A DNA stretch of 60,000 bases from Strigamia acuminata (Eukaryota; Arthropoda; Chilopoda; Geophilomorpha; Linotaeniidae): contig OX442314.1 in the NCBI GenBank assembly GCA_949358305.1, forward strand, positions 42,108,581 through 42,168,580. The letters are read 5' to 3'. The position numbers and the translations under genes were made by a program. Under the pieces are notes generated by a model. That model worked only from the letters and a program-made list of their open reading frames with translations, made no database searches and had not been told where the DNA came from. Of this stretch, positions 1 to 9,613 are shown piece after piece (the first letter of the stretch is position 1; every line of letters begins with the position of its first letter).

Positions 1-2
1 AC

Positions 3-3000
3 CACTACAATAAAATTACCACGGGTCAATCCAAATTTATTGAAGAGAATTTGGCAGCTGTAAACACAATTTTGGGATGGACGTTGCACGGACAAACGAC
101 GCAGGGAACACAGCTCATCGCGTCGCCGACACAAGCCAACAAAATAACCATTGTCCCTTCCACAGATGACCTGTTACGAAATTTTTGGGAGCTCGAATCG
201 ATTGGGGTGCAGCATGAATCCATGACCGCCACGGGAGATGAGGAAATAGTCAAAAAATTTAACCAAACCATCAACTGGACAGGGAGCCATTATTCCGTCC
301 AGCTGCCGTGGACCGTGAATCCGGAGGAGCTTGCTGACAATTATCAAATCGCCGAGCAGAGATTTCTCAACCTGGTGCGACGTTTCCGTAAGCAGCCCAA
401 TTTATATCTCGAATATAAAAAAGTCATTGATGAGCAGATCGAGCAAAACATTGTTGAAGAGGTGCCAAAGGGCGAAGCTCCTGGTCCAGTCTACTACATG
501 CCACATAGGCCTGTGGTCAAGGAAGAGCGAGTGACGACCAAATTGCGAATAGTATTCGACGCTTCTTCACATAAAAAGGGCCAATTGTCTCTAAATGACT
601 GTTTATCAAAGGGAGCCAATTTACTCCCATCTTTGATTTTTATTTTGCTGAAGTTTCGAACTCATGAGTTTGCATTAATAGCCGATATCAAAAAAGCATT
701 TCATCAAATAGAGATTGCCATGAGGGATCGCGATGCAACTCGTTTTTTTTGGATCGATGAGATGTGGGACGGAATTGGACGAACAATAATCAAGATTTTG
801 AGACAAACTCGAGTGCTGTTTGGCGCTGCCCCCAGCCCATTCCTGCTGAGTGCGACCATAAAGCACCACCTGGAGAAGTTTAAGGACGAATTTCCACAAG
901 CTGTCGAATTTATACATCAGTTTCTCTATATGGACGATTTGATTTCCTCACTGGACAATGAGGAAAAGGCGGAAGAAATTTTTCGACAAGCGCGCATCAT
1001 CATGGCCGCAGCGGGAATGGAGTTTGTAAAATGGCAGACAAATTCGACCAAATTGCGAGCAATAATGCGACAAGAAGTCCCATCCGACTGCGATCTGATG
1101 AACGATGACGAAACCAAAGTTTTGGGATTACGATGGAGTCCAAACACAGACCAAATAAGCCTTGCTGTGGAAATTACAGACGACGTCAAAACCAACCAAA
1201 TCACTAAACGAGAAGTCATCCGCATGACTGCACAAATTTTCGATCCATTGGGATTCGCAAGTCCATTTACCATTACGGCAAAGATTTTTTTCCAAACCTT
1301 GTGGCTAAGAAACCTGAAGTGGGACGAGAAATTAAATGAAGAAATGCAAGAAACTTGGAAAAAATGGGCGAATCAAGTCCCCAAATTGAGAGAAGTCCAA
1401 CTGCCAAGATGGATTGGATTTAAACCACATCAAGAAAACGAGATTCACATATTCTGCGACGCCAGCTCGAGAGCTTATGGCGCTGTGGCTTATATGCGCA
1501 GAAAGGAAGAAAATTTAATAATAATAAGTTTTTTATTTTCTAAATCTAGAGTGGCTCCAGTAAAACCATTGACGCTGCCCAAGCTAGAACTAATGGGCGC
1601 CCTTCTTGCAGTACGCCTCAGAGACCAATTAATAGAGGTGATGGACTGCAACCGATACCATTACTGGACCGACAGTCAGATCTGCTTGCATTGGATAACA
1701 AACACATCCAAGCGACCACCAACGTTTATAAACAACCGGGCGATCGAAATCAGAGAAAAATCGCATGTAAAGGCATGGAAACACGTCGCGGGCCCGGAAA
1801 ATCCAGCCGATCGACTGACAAGAGGCATTGATGCAGCGGAGCTGACAAATGACGAACTGTGGTGGAAAGGGCCAAAATGGCTAAGTGAAGAACAAGAGAA
1901 CTGGCCAAATAATAAGATGGAATTAACCATAGACCCAGACGAATTGGACAGCGAGGCTGACAAACACGAGGAGCCAAGCGGAGAAACCTACGCGAATGCA
2001 GTTCAACAAAAAAATAATCAAAATTTTGCATTTCCAATTTCCAGGTCATATTTACGCACATGTCGAGTGTGGGCCTGGTGCTATCGTTTTGCACACAACT
2101 CAAAACAAAAAGCAGACAGCGGACATCGTCAACAAGGGGTTTTGAATGCAGAGGAACTCGTGACGGCAAAGCAAAAATTGATCATCGCTTCACAACGGCA
2201 ACACTACGCCGCAGAAATGAAGCAACTGACCGAGGGGAAACCATTGATGGCAGCATCCAAATTAAAGCTGCTCAACCCGTTCATCGATGCAAATGGAGTA
2301 ATGAGACTGAGGACCAGACTACAAACCTCCAAAGATGAACAAACAGCAACACAACCTATCGTGTTACCACAAAAATGCGAATTGACCAAACTAATATTTT
2401 CGCATTCTCATTCCCAGGTTCTCCACTGCGGCTTGACAGCAACGCTCGCCCAATTTAGAGAGTCATACTGGACACCGGCCGCAAGGAGAACCTTAAAGTC
2501 AACGTTAAGTCGATGTGTCACGTGCAAGAAGGTGCAGGGAAAATTGATGCAAGAATCACCCGGACTGCTGCCATTTGACAGAATCACCCGTTGCGAGCCA
2601 TTTGCGGTCACAGGAGTCGACTTCGCGGGACCCCTGTACATAAGAGGACGCAAAACAAAGGCATACATCGCACTGTTTACTTGTGCTAACATCCGAGCGG
2701 TGCATCTCGAATTGGTGCCCTCACTCAACACGCCTGATTTTGTCGACGCGTTCGAACGATTTGTGAGTCGCCGTGGACTACCAAAGACATTATATAGCGA
2801 CAACGGGACAACTTTTCGCCGTACCAACAAAGAATTGGCTGCATTATTGAACAATACCAAGGATGAGTCGTTCAAGAATTATCTATGCAACAAGGGGATC
2901 AATTGGAAGTTTATAGTTGAACATAGCCCGTGGTGGGGGGGATTTTGGGAAAGGATGGTGAAGACAGTCAAATCCTGCTTGAAGAAAAATATTGGGACTG

Positions 3001-3602
3001 CATCATTAAACTTTTTTCAATTGAACACTCTCCTCACCCAAGTGGAAGCTGTGTTGAATCATCATCCGCTAACCTACGTTTATGAGAAGCCCGATGAACC
3101 TGAGAGCTTAACTCCTGCCCATTTCTTGACGGGAGAAAGAGTTACATTCCTGCCGGACCCTAGTTACATCAACCAAATCGAGCCGACACAAGCAGCCTTT
3201 ATCCGACAATGGCGTCATCGTCAAAAAACCCTGCTTTCTTTTTGGAGTCGTTGGCAAAAAGAATACCTAACAGACTTGAAAACACAGTCTGGAAGGTCAG
3301 GACTCCTCGAATTGAAAGTAGGCGATGTCGTGTTAGTTGAAGAACAAAGCCGACCCCGGCTCCAGTGGAAGATGGGCCGTATCACTGAAGTGCGCGTTGG
3401 AAGAGATGGCAAAGTCCGATCATGTGAGCTTGTCACTTCGGGTGGGGCTAAGTTGAGGCGTCCGATTGGGCTGTGTTCTCATCCGCGCGCGCCGCATCCG
3501 CGTCTCCCTTATCCGCTGGATCCCCCCTCCACGCTCCCTAATACGCGGCTCCCGAATCCGCGTGGTTCTTCTGGAACCGGCCCAATTCCGCTCCGTATCT
3601 AA
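3..3602 (+). CDS. BEL/Pao retrotransposon pol, 5' truncated by window edge
   Basis: The reading frame is open from the first bases, so the 5' end lies outside the window. In order it holds the end of the protease region, a reverse transcriptase with YMDD near residue 310, an RNase H region (ELMGALLAVRL, later WTDSQ), and an integrase. The integrase D, D and E are at about residues 871 (GVDFAGPL), 931 (SDNGT) and 983 (GGFWER). A C-terminal domain typical of BEL/Pao integrases follows. The product would copy element RNA into DNA and insert it. The last 45 or so codons before the stop at 3602 are foreign: they come from a TIR element inserted at 3468. The native C-terminus resumes in frame at 4672 and stops at 4728. 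The frame is otherwise undamaged, so the copy is fairly recent apart from that insertion. Confidence 0.93.
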   Translation, partial: HYNKITTGQSKFIEENLAAVNTILGWTLHGQTTQGTQLIASPTQANKITIVPSTDDLLRNFWELESIGVQHESMTATGDEEIVKKFNQTINWTGSHYSVQLPWTVNPEELADNYQIAEQRFLNLVRRFRKQPNLYLEYKKVIDEQIEQNIVEEVPKGEAPGPVYYMPHRPVVKEERVTTKLRIVFDASSHKKGQLSLNDCLSKGANLLPSLIFILLKFRTHEFALIADIKKAFHQIEIAMRDRDATRFFWIDEMWDGIGRTIIKILRQTRVLFGAAPSPFLLSATIKHHLEKFKDEFPQAVEFIHQFLYMDDLISSLDNEEKAEEIFRQARIIMAAAGMEFVKWQTNSTKLRAIMRQEVPSDCDLMNDDETKVLGLRWSPNTDQISLAVEITDDVKTNQITKREVIRMTAQIFDPLGFASPFTITAKIFFQTLWLRNLKWDEKLNEEMQETWKKWANQVPKLREVQLPRWIGFKPHQENEIHIFCDASSRAYGAVAYMRRKEENLIIISFLFSKSRVAPVKPLTLPKLELMGALLAVRLRDQLIEVMDCNRYHYWTDSQICLHWITNTSKRPPTFINNRAIEIREKSHVKAWKHVAGPENPADRLTRGIDAAELTNDELWWKGPKWLSEEQENWPNNKMELTIDPDELDSEADKHEEPSGETYANAVQQKNNQNFAFPISRSYLRTCRVWAWCYRFAHNSKQKADSGHRQQGVLNAEELVTAKQKLIIASQRQHYAAEMKQLTEGKPLMAASKLKLLNPFIDANGVMRLRTRLQTSKDEQTATQPIVLPQKCELTKLIFSHSHSQVLHCGLTATLAQFRESYWTPAARRTLKSTLSRCVTCKKVQGKLMQESPGLLPFDRITRCEPFAVTGVDFAGPLYIRGRKTKAYIALFTCANIRAVHLELVPSLNTPDFVDAFERFVSRRGLPKTLYSDNGTTFRRTNKELAALLNNTKDESFKNYLCNKGINWKFIVEHSPWWGGFWERMVKTVKSCLKKNIGTASLNFFQLNTLLTQVEAVLNHHPLTYVYEKPDEPESLTPAHFLTGERVTFLPDPSYINQIEPTQAAFIRQWRHRQKTLLSFWSRWQKEYLTDLKTQSGRSGLLELKVGDVVLVEEQSRPRLQWKMGRITEVRVGRDGKVRSCELVTSGGAKLRRPIGLCSHPRAPHPRLPYPLDPPSTLPNTRLPNPRGSSGTGPIPLRI

Positions 3603-3774
3603 TCCGCGCGGAATATAATTGATAAAAAAAATTAAATTCCGCGCAGTTTCTTATCCTCGCGGTATTTAATTACCAAAAGTTTCAAGGTTTGATTAAAACT
3701 AGATTTAATTTGAGGTCGATCCAAATATTTTACTTCTATCACTTTCACTTATGAAGTGGTAAGTTTAAGCAAAC

Positions 3775-4300
3775 AGCTTGGTGAGGTGGCTCCTTTTTGT
3801 TATCACGAACCGGCAAACGTGGCATTTGAGCTGCACTTCAATTTCTACAGCCTTCTTGGCACAAGCTGCACAGATCATATGGCCACACCTGTAAACAATA
3901 TTGCTCTCATTTGTGCTGCATAACTGACAAGTGGCACAATTTATTGTACTCCGGTTTGCGAGGTGCGAACGGGTTCAACCTACGACAATTCTGCACAAGT
4001 TCGTACGTGAAAAGCTTAATGTTCACGTTAAGTGGAGTAATGCCATGCATGTGCAGCGTACACAATTCGAAGCTATGGCTGGTTAAGTTCATTTTTCCTC
4101 TGCTGTGGCAGTTAGGCTGAATGCACCTCATGCACATAATGTTGGGGTCGGCAGCAGATGGCTTGTCCTCACGATAAATGAACTTAGCCGCATCGTACCA
4201 CTGTTTACTCGGAACAATCGACATAATTGGCAGCTTTGTTAAAACGGAAGTCATTGCCATTGCTAACAAATGAAGTCGAATACTTTGTTTACCACGCCAG
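3775..4300 (-). pseudogene. RING-finger (C3HC4) gene fragment inside the TIR element
   Basis: Minus-strand reading from about 3945 down to the TAA at 3775-3777 gives a C-terminal RING finger: CQLC, then CGHMICAAC, then CHVC, with the spacing of a C3HC4 zinc-binding RING as in E3 ubiquitin ligases. Upstream, in another frame (about 4300-3950), is a cysteine/histidine-rich stretch (CMRCIQPNC, LCTLHMHG) that looks like the same gene. No convincing intron joins the two, so a frameshift is likely. It probably represents a host gene fragment captured by the surrounding element; an element-encoded protein is the alternative. Partner and substrate cannot be inferred. Confidence 0.5.
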
Positions 4301-4311
4301 CAGTACCGTAA

Positions 4312-4392
4312 CCCCCAGCAGTACCGTAACGTTTCATGAACGTTCCGCTGTGTCAACGGAACGTTCATGAAACGTTACGGTACTGTTGGGGG
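4312..4392. repeat. Near-perfect hairpin, 36-bp arms
   Basis: Arms 4312-4347 and 4357-4392 are reverse complements with one mismatch, separated by a 9-base spacer. The motif CAGTACCGTAAC is also repeated directly just outside the left arm (from 4299). The hairpin lies inside the TIR element next to the RING fragment and the CGCGGAT cluster. Confidence 0.85.
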
Positions 4393-4723
4393 TATACAAC
4401 AGCGCGGATTTTGATTGGACGCGGATTCAGAACGACGCTAATCCGCGCGGATTTTGATTGGACGCGGATTATTAACTACGCGGATAGAAGCGGATTTATT
4501 ACAACGCGGATTCGGAACGGCGCAGAATTTCGGGTGCATTATTTTTTTTAAACATTTTTAAACATTTTTTAATTCGGCGCGGATGAGACTACGACGCGCA
4601 TAAGGGATGAAATTGCCGCGGATCCACAACAAGCGGATTAGGCCCGCGCGGATGAGCCCTTGGCCGGTCCGATTCAGCGTTTGGTCCATTTGGAGGTTCA
4701 AAGTGAGATCGGCGCGGGGGGAG

Positions 4724-5228
4724 TGTGAAAACTGGCGTTTTACTCCAGGTTCACATTCCCTTTAATGTGTTGATTTTATTTAATATTTGTGTATTTTATT
4801 TCCTTTGATTCTACATTTAACATTTGTGTATTTTTATTTGTTTTGATGTAATATTCAGTGTCATTTGCTCATTTATATTTCATTTATATTTGCTGACCTT
4901 GCATTTAGTGTTGTATGGTTTATCCAATTATTCTAGTGTTTTAATGTCGTTTATTTGATTTTATATACTCCTTTTAATGTTCCATTGTTTTATTATTCTG
5001 TAAAACTCAATTTAATATTTTGTATTCAATTTTAACATGTTTATCTTTCACATTTAGTGTCATTAACCTTTTATTTAAAGAGGGTTAGATTATTGTCACA
5101 TGACCTGGCTTCAGCTCTCCTTCTAGGAATGCAGCTGAAGCCAATTATCGGATTAGTGGTGCTCCAATAGGAGCGGTTTTGTATATATCTTTTTGAAGAC
5201 AATAAAGTTTAACCCCAGTGAGTGTACA
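4724..5228 (+). repeat. 3' LTR of the BEL/Pao element
   Basis: Directly after the pol stop a purine run (GGGGGGAG) forms a polypurine tract, followed by TGTGAAAACT. The proposed end is GAGTGTACA at 5228, giving TG...CA termini and about 505 bp. A TATA-like stretch near 5179 and AATAAA near 5199 are placed as expected for the U3/R part of an LTR. The start is well supported by the polypurine tract. The end is inferred, because the 5' LTR and the target duplication are outside the window. Confidence 0.65.
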
Positions 5229-5337
5229 AAATTCATGGTGGAAGCAAGCTGCAGATTTATTTCTAAAACTTACACTTAAATTACAAAGAAGCCAGAGACT
5301 TTAGAAGACCAACTAAAAGCGATTGGAATCTACAAAG

Positions 5338-5450
5338 TAGTTCCCACCTCTCGATCTTGCGAAATCATGCTGCACTAAATCCGGCATTGCACGAGCTAAG
5401 ATTGGACACAGAAGCGATCCAAATGTTGATGCGACCACTCCTAAATTTTC
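5338..5450 (-). pseudogene. Degenerate BEL/Pao gag fragment
   Basis: About 110 bases resemble the stretch near 56520-56640 of the gag region of the second BEL/Pao element in this window. Shared pieces include the ACTCCTAAATTT end and the GCACGAG(C/T)TAA core. It has no open frame and is a relic of an older copy in minus orientation. Confidence 0.5.
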
Positions 5451-5886
5451 AAGCTGATTCAAGCTGATTGGTTTATACAGGGTGGAAGAAAAGTCTGTTC
5501 CTCTCCAAATATTGCCTGAGCAATTGCATCTAGGCCAACTTTGATGAAGCGATCGTAGAGAAAGTTGGGTGAGAGCAATCCAATGTCATCAAATTTGACC
5601 TTGAAGGTTATTTTCAAAGTCATTCACTTGCTATCTTCTAAACAAATCAGCTGAAATAAAGCCTGCCATTGTGGCAAAAATTAAATTTCTCCTGCAAAAG
5701 AACTGAATTTCTTGAATAAATGTATCCAAATTTCCATTATTATGCAAGTATTTTTAGCAGTAATTTTAATGTTTGTTATTTTATTTTTGTTAAAAAATTA
5801 AAATTAATTAAATTAAAATTTTCTGAAAACAAATATAAAATTACAAACATTAAAATTACTGCTAAAAATAAATAAAAAGTAAAAGT

Positions 5887-5966
5887 AAAAACACCCCAGG
5901 AATTGAACCTATGTGGAAAGATACCTTGTCCATTGCCTTAACCACTGAACCACCACTACAAACTAT
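5887..5966 (-). repeat. tRNA-like block (SINE head or tRNA pseudogene)
   Basis: On the minus strand, TGGTTCAGTGG resembles an A box and GGTTCAATTCC matches the B-box consensus, about 35 bases apart as in a tRNA gene. A D-arm-like segment and a weak anticodon stem are visible, but the acceptor stem does not close and the anticodon loop is the wrong size. A working tRNA is unlikely; a tRNA-derived SINE or degenerate tRNA fits better. Confidence 0.5.
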
Positions 5967-6014
5967 CGTTGTTTTCATGAAGACAGTCATGTTGGTGAAT
6001 AAAGTTCTGTTGTC

Positions 6015-6363
6015 ATGACATCATTGAATCTCAAATGATGAAATGACATCATTGAATCTCGAATGATGAAATGACATCATTGAATCTCGAATGATGAAAT
6101 GACATCATTGAATCTCGAATGATGAAATGACATCATTGAATCTCGAATGATGAAATGACATCATTGAATCTCGAATGATGAAATGACATCATTGAATCTC
6201 GAATGATGAAATGACATCATTGAATCTCAAATGATGAAATGACTTCATTGAATCTCAAATGATGAAATGACATCATTGAATCTCAAATGATGAAATGACA
6301 TCATTGAATCTCAAATGATGAAATGACATCATTGAATCTCAAATGATGAAATGACATCATTGA
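6015..6363. repeat. 28-bp minisatellite, about 12 copies
   Basis: The unit is ATGACATCATTGAATCTC(A/G)AATGATGAA (28 bases), repeated about 12.5 times with almost no change. A central block has G and the outer units have A at one position. Each unit holds a 7-bp inverted repeat (CATCATT / AATGATG). The array ends in an ATTT microsatellite at about 6364-6384. Confidence 0.9.
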
Positions 6364-6855
6364 ATATTTATTTATTTATTTATATCAAATGATAAAATTC
6401 AACTTGGATCTTGGAACTATTTTTTACCTAGCAACTGTTGTTTACAGTATTCATACACTACGCCTGATTGCTCAGATTGGATAAATACACAGACAAAATA
6501 GTGCCAACTTTCAGCTCATTGTTTACATTGTTGGCTGTTTATGGAATGAAATTATTTCGGGATCTCATTTAGCATGACATAACAATCCTTCACATTTAAT
6601 ATTGCAACAATCTGTGAGTGTCTTATTCATGTGCTCCCCTTGTAAGATAAGTTGATGGTGCTCTACAACTTTCTGATTGAAAATTTTGCTCTAACCTGAT
6701 TGGTTTAGAAGTTAGCAAGTGAAAACACAAGTGAAGAGACCTTGAAAAGAGCCTTTAAGGTAAAATTTGATGACATCATTGGATTGCTCTCACCCCACTT
6801 CATCGAAGTTGGCCGAGACGCAATTGCTCAGAAAATATTTAGAAGGAACCATTTT

Positions 6856-7141
6856 TTATTACTTGAGTTCATAATATACAATACTTCAATAAAACATCAA
6901 AATTCACTCTTGTAACATCAAAATTGAGTTTTATAAATGTAATCATTATAAAATCTTTATAATAATTATTATAATTTGAAATGAGGACAATAATATTTTT
7001 TATATAAAAAAACAAATCACACGAATAATCATAGTAATTAGGAAGTTGAATATAGTTTAATTAATTGATTACACAGCTTAATTTTTATATTTATTTTTAT
7101 TTTAATGATTTTGTTACTCAACAAAATAAACCATAAAAAGA
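6856..7141. other. AT-rich upstream region, no gene seen
   Basis: Nothing codes here on either strand. It lies between the inverted-repeat element and the TATA box of the small peptide gene and would contain that gene's upstream regulatory DNA. Confidence 0.6.
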
Positions 7142-7150
7142 TATATAAAG
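7142..7150 (+). promoter_or_regulatory. TATA box of the secreted-peptide gene
   Basis: TATATAAAG lies about 33 bases before an initiator-like TCA (7173-7175) that would be the transcription start. A short untranslated first exon follows and ends at 7214 with the strong donor GTAAGT (7215-7220). Spacing and order fit a standard arthropod-type core promoter. Confidence 0.7.
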
Positions 7151-7653
7151 GCGGGCAGTTTTTCTGAAAATATCAGAGAAAAACTAGCATTCCTCATTAT
7201 CATCACTCAGAGAAGTAAGTATAGTTTTATTTAATACTTTTAACCAGTAAAATTATTTTCTATGTTAAAAAGATTAGTTTTAGTTACTTGTTTCATTACA
7301 AGAGGACCCTTCTCACTGCTTTTGTCCCACACATAATTTGAAAATGTAACCAAGCTAAATAATTATTTTTTAAAAACAAATTGTTTTTTATATAAGCTTA
7401 GATATTTCATATTTCATATTTTTAAAAACTTTTTTTTGTTGAAAAATAGTCAGTTTGATTTATAAACACTATAATTATGTATGAAATTTGTTTCGTATTA
7501 ATTTTTTCCTAAAACTTTTTGACTTTGTTTATGTGATAATCAACTTAACCTAACAAGTTAGGTGAAATTTGTAGTCATTGGCTACTTATTTAATAAATTA
7601 ATCTACATTGAAATTTTCTGCCCCTTAAAAACTAATACTAATTCAATGTACCA

Positions 7654-7781
7654 TACCGCCTCGTTTAAATGCCCGGGCGTTTAATAGTTTTTTTGAGCCG
7701 ACCCTCTTGGTGCCAATTTGAATCCCGGCGTTTATTCGGGCCCGGCGCCTTTACGAACCCGGGCGTTTAAACGAGGAGGTA
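7654..7781. mobile_element. 128-bp MITE in intron 1 of the peptide gene
   Basis: The ends are inverted repeats: TACCGCCTCGTTTAAATG at the left matches, with a few changes, the reverse complement of the right end (CGTTTAAACGAGGAGGTA). The GC-rich inside has CCCGGGCGTTT-like motifs that stand out from the AT-rich intron. No coding capacity. No target duplication could be fixed with certainty. Confidence 0.6.
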
Positions 7782-7911
7782 CAGTACCGGTATGCAGAAA
7801 TTAATTTTTACTCGTTTTGATTTCAATTAATGTTTCAATACCTAAGAATTATATGTAAATATCAGCACTTTTATGTGTATTGTGCAGAACATCCGCGAAT
7901 CAAAAATCAAA

Positions 7912-8120
7912 ATGAAAACGATTGGTTTAGTGTTTCTCTTGGTTTTAATCAGCGTCATCGTTCACAATTTTAGGTAAAATTGAATTTGGGACTGGTTTCA
8001 TTATTTAATCATCTTTGTTTTATTACTTTTTAAAGTGTTGAAGCTCATTGTTCTTTTACTGGATGTCCACCGGGTTATCAATGTAAATATGGTCGCTGTA
8101 GCTATCTTGGGAAGCGCTAG
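7912..8120 (+). CDS. Small secreted four-cysteine peptide, GKR-terminated
   Basis: Two coding exons, 7912-7973 and 8036-8120, follow an untranslated exon (about 7175-7214); the first coding exon starts at 7888 after an acceptor CAG. The donor after 7973 (GTAAAA) and the acceptor AAAG before 8036 join in frame to give 48 residues. Residues 1-19 or so are a hydrophobic signal peptide (MKTIGLVFLLVLISVIV). The mature part has four cysteines spaced C-x4-C-x5-C-x4-C, includes CPPGYQC, and ends in Gly-Lys-Arg, the usual signal for C-terminal amidation after basic residues are trimmed. AATAAA lies at 8155-8160. It is probably exported as a hormone-like, defence or other bioactive peptide; the spacing alone does not identify a family and no function is claimed. 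The order TATA box, initiator, exons and poly(A) signal makes the gene model strong despite its small size. Confidence 0.72.
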
Positions 8121-8160
8121 CAAGTGAATTAAGAATGGCTTGTGTAGGATTGACAATAAA

Positions 8161-8560
8161 TTTAACAATTTAAATACGGTATTTGATATTTGATTGTTTG
8201 TTTTTTGTTTTTTTAAATGTGAGACGGTGACCAACTGGTATTACCTGGAAAGAATGTGACAAGTGAACAACATACGAGATAAATAAACACAACAATGGTT
8301 CTCATTGGTTACTTATTTAATTAATTATTTTACATATTGAAAAATTTCTGTCCCTTAAAAACTCCAGCATAACTATAAAGCTGGCTTCACTGCGTTAGAT
8401 CCAAGCCTTTCAACTAATAAAGTTAAATTAAACCATTGAATTTAATTCATAACAAGTAAAACAAAAAACTACGTTTTTGGAAAAAGGCTTATATGCTGTA
8501 TCCCTGCTAAAAATAAAAATGGAAATTAATTCAAACGACAGTCGAGGGCCGCGATAGTCG
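8161..8560. other. Intergenic; second copy of an intron-1 segment
   Basis: The stretch at about 8300-8370 repeats the segment at about 7570-7635 inside intron 1 of the peptide gene (shared TACTTATTTAAT, TTACATTGAAA-like and CCCTTAAAAACT). This suggests a partial tandem duplication of the peptide locus. No second peptide exon is visible. Confidence 0.5.
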
Positions 8561-9600
8561 ACGGCTGACAGCAACTTTGACATACAGATGGCGCCACTGT
8601 TTTCCGATACGGTTTTACTTTGGACCAAGGTTTTACATGTTAATTTGTTTTTCCAGTTCACAACGCTTAAAAATGACTTTTTTTTTAATGTTCGGAATGA
8701 CCTGTTCTGTGATACCACAAAGCCAAAATTTTAATTTTTTTTTTATAATCAATTTATTTTTTGGATATTGCCACTCCACAATATGGCAGTGGCGTTGCTA
8801 ATTGACAGGCAACGGCTTCTGTTTACAGCCGAGAACAAACAAATTTCACGTGTTTCTAATTTTTTGTGCCGCACCTTATGTATCCTCCTCGGTCACAGAT
8901 CTGTGTCCTCGGTTGGAGAAGGGGAGGTGTGGCGGTCGCTAGGTGGCGGCCTAAACTCGGCAAGGTCACGTGTACCTGGCGACCTTGCCGCCATTCATTA
9001 AACGACACGCGTCGTATCAACATGTGTTGTGTCTCATTCCAGAACTCTACACCTATTGGCCAAATGGGCTACCAAAACATTGAGGTACACCGGTATTACG
9101 GTCAATCTGATCCTTTCTGCTTTCATACTGCTTTCACTTTAAGATTTACTAAAGCAATAAATTCAATTAAACTTGTCTTTCAGCTAAGTTCTACCTGGAC
9201 TTGTCTGGAGTACCGTACAAACTAAACCACTACTTCCCGATTGCAAATACGACTCAGCACATGAAAGCGAGTGTACAAATACAGAGTATTTTGCACCTGG
9301 TAATTACGTTCCAATTTATATTTTTATCTGAAATAATTTTTTTTTTTTTTTCAGAGCGATACAATGAAACAATGATTGATGTCTTCAATTTGTATATTTT
9401 AAGCATCTGCCATGTCTATTTTTTAGTAGTTTTCCCATTTCCATTGTAAATATAGTCGTCTTTGTGATTTGTATAGTTTTATATTTTAAATTGTTCATAC
9501 ATTTTCTGATATGTTTCACCAGTCCAACTTTTGTACTAAATTTTACTATTAGTTGAGTAATTTTTACAAATTTTTTCTAATGTAAATAAATATAGACAAA
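8561..9600 (+). other. Unresolved region with possible exons
   Basis: A GC-rich stretch at about 8880-9010 is followed by two intron-like acceptors, CTTTCAG at about 9182 and TTTTTCAG at about 9355. An open segment of about 40 codons lies at 9183-9300 between the first acceptor and the donor GTAATT. Frames do not join cleanly across the candidate introns, so no gene is called. It could be a poorly resolved host gene or a decayed element. Confidence 0.25.
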
Positions 9601-9613
9601 AAAATTCATTTCT

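Larger units (their letters stand above)
3468..4666. mobile_element. Non-autonomous TIR element inserted in BEL pol
   Basis: The 8-bp sequence GTCCGATT occurs at 3460-3467 and again at 4667-4674, flanking a 1,199-bp block that interrupts the BEL pol frame. The two ends form imperfect terminal inverted repeats sharing CTCATCCGCGCG at the same distance from each end. Many ATCCGCG/CGCGGAT motifs crowd both ends, pointing inwards from the left and outwards on the right, as expected of subterminal transposase-binding sites. An 8-bp duplication is what hAT-type transposases make; the terminal bases do not match hAT well, so the superfamily is open. No transposase is encoded. It carries a RING-finger coding fragment on the minus strand. 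Confidence 0.8.
5497..6853. mobile_element. Long inverted-repeat element
   Basis: The segment at about 5499-5680 returns as its reverse complement at about 6640-6853: both contain TGAGCAATTGC, GGCCAACTT(T/C)GATGAAG and GAGAGCAATCCAATG. The arms are roughly 180-210 bp and diverged. Between them lie a smaller inverted repeat (5747-5773 with 5844-5870), a tRNA-like block and a 28-bp tandem array. No transposase is present. A related end occurs in an importin intron at about 10400-10525. Confidence 0.6.

Noticed and set aside
6015-6363. CRISPR-like appearance of the 28-bp array
   Set aside because: Units are contiguous with no spacers, and the genome is eukaryotic.
8768-9449. Plus-strand frames with possible splice sites
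   Set aside because: Acceptors and a donor are present, but phases do not match in any combination tried, so no CDS is called.
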